A DNA stretch of 20,223 nt from contig WTXI01000517.1 in the NCBI GenBank assembly GCA_022376515.1, positions 1 through 20,223 of the forward strand, given 5' to 3'. Below, piece by piece: positions 19,642 through 20,223 of the stretch (the first letter of the stretch is position 1; every line of letters begins with the position of its first letter). Made by a program: the position numbers and the translations under genes. The notes beneath the pieces were generated by a model. The model was not told where the DNA came from, did not search any database, and saw nothing but the letters and a program-made list of their open reading frames with translations. This DNA comes from Lactifluus volemus. Taxonomy: Eukaryota; Basidiomycota; Agaricomycetes; Russulales; Russulaceae.

Positions 19642-20041
19642 TAAATCATAGAACTTGTCTCCCTATTACAGTTGTTGCAATACGAAATTGGTTTCTCTAT
19701 CCGTGCCCCATCCTTTGACATCTCTACCACTCGAGATGATTCCGAGTAGTGACGCACGGCTGCAGGTGCTCTAAATAATTTGCATTCAGTCACTGCATAT
19801 AGGATAAAATTCTTTCTTAGTACAGCGTCTGCTCGAGGGGCAACTTCAAATGAACAGAGGGCGCGAGTGGAGTGAGACTGTCAATGTGAGCTGATAAAAG
19901 CAATGGATGACCACTTTCGAACGTTAATTCAAACAATATGGTATATACTGTGGACATCTCGGCTTTTCATGAGGTGGCACACCGAAAGTAGTTGCATGGC
20001 CATCCATGGCCATAAGCACCGCAATTGCGACTTTAACGATA
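19642..20041. other. Convergent intergenic region
   Basis: These 400 bp lie between the stop codons of two genes facing each other. They contain only presumed 3' untranslated sequence. The open stretches on the minus strand (for example 19560-19793) overlap the last exon of the plus-strand gene and show no family likeness. Confidence 0.5.
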
Positions 20042-20223
20042 CTACTCATCTCGCTCATCTTCTTCCTCGTCTCCTTCCTCGTCATCTGGCTCTGCGTCTT
20101 CGTCTTCGTCCTCGTCTTCACCCACGCTCATGTAATCGTTCATGCTGGTACCGCCCAGTTAACGGTGTCCGGGTACAAAGTTCAAGATGGGAAAGAGGGC
20201 GTACCAATATACAAGAGGTCTGG
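20042..20223 (-). CDS. Acidic C-terminus of an unidentified protein (partial)
   Basis: The last coding exon (20144-20042) reads MNDYMSVG followed by about 27 residues that are mostly Asp and Glu, ending ERDE and TAG. A 60-nt intron (20204-20145) with GTACGC...CCAG borders separates it from 19 bases of a further exon (20223-20205) that leaves the window. The DNA of the tail is a near-repeat of GAC/GAG/GAA codons. Acidic tails of this kind occur in many unrelated nuclear and chaperone-type proteins, so no function can be named from this fragment. Confidence 0.6.

Overview
This window looks like a basidiomycete, most likely Agaricomycetes, genomic scaffold. Genes are intron-dense, with short introns (mostly 45-65 nt) that begin GT(A/G)NGN and end YAG. 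The two largest genes belong to families I know mainly from mushroom-forming fungi (Plavaka-type transposase and DUF6532 protein). A tRNA-Tyr with a short intron and single-copy housekeeping genes (PEX3, mitochondrial uL15m) are also present. All exon models were built by hand from splice signals, phase and family conservation.

Layout. 1-1356: no recognisable gene. 1357-9034: an apparently complete DNA transposon of about 7.7 kb, with CTAG-rich subterminal regions at both ends, a 10-bp terminal inverted repeat, and two intact multi-exon genes arranged head to head. These are a DUF6532-type gene on the minus strand (12 exons, 717 aa) and a Plavaka-type transposase on the plus strand (9 exons, 937 aa). 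The 1.09 kb between them carries a family of degenerate repeats with a small palindrome in each copy. 9121-9208: a structurally perfect tRNA-Tyr gene with a 15-nt intron but anticodon AUA instead of GUA. 9218-11393: leader and gag gene of a Ty3/gypsy-like retroelement with no recognisable pol. 12111-14214 (minus): an ERT1/AcuK-type Zn2Cys6-PAS transcription factor. 14215-15994: intergenic. 15995-17971 (minus): PEX3. 18138-19086 (minus): mitochondrial ribosomal protein uL15m. 19153-19641 (plus): a small single-membrane-span protein, probably mitochondrial, divergently placed with only 66 bp between start codons. 20042-20223 (minus): the acidic C-terminus of a gene that runs off the window.

The window therefore splits into a mobile-element half (1-11.4 kb) and a compact conserved half (12.1-20.2 kb). 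In the conserved half, genes for peroxisome biogenesis, a PAS-type carbon-metabolism regulator and mitochondrial proteins sit together.

Three of the conserved genes each need exactly one extra base to restore an otherwise perfect, phase-consistent model, in each case next to a short homopolymer. The transposon genes and PEX3 need none. The simplest reading is consensus errors in the assembly, but real lesions are not excluded.
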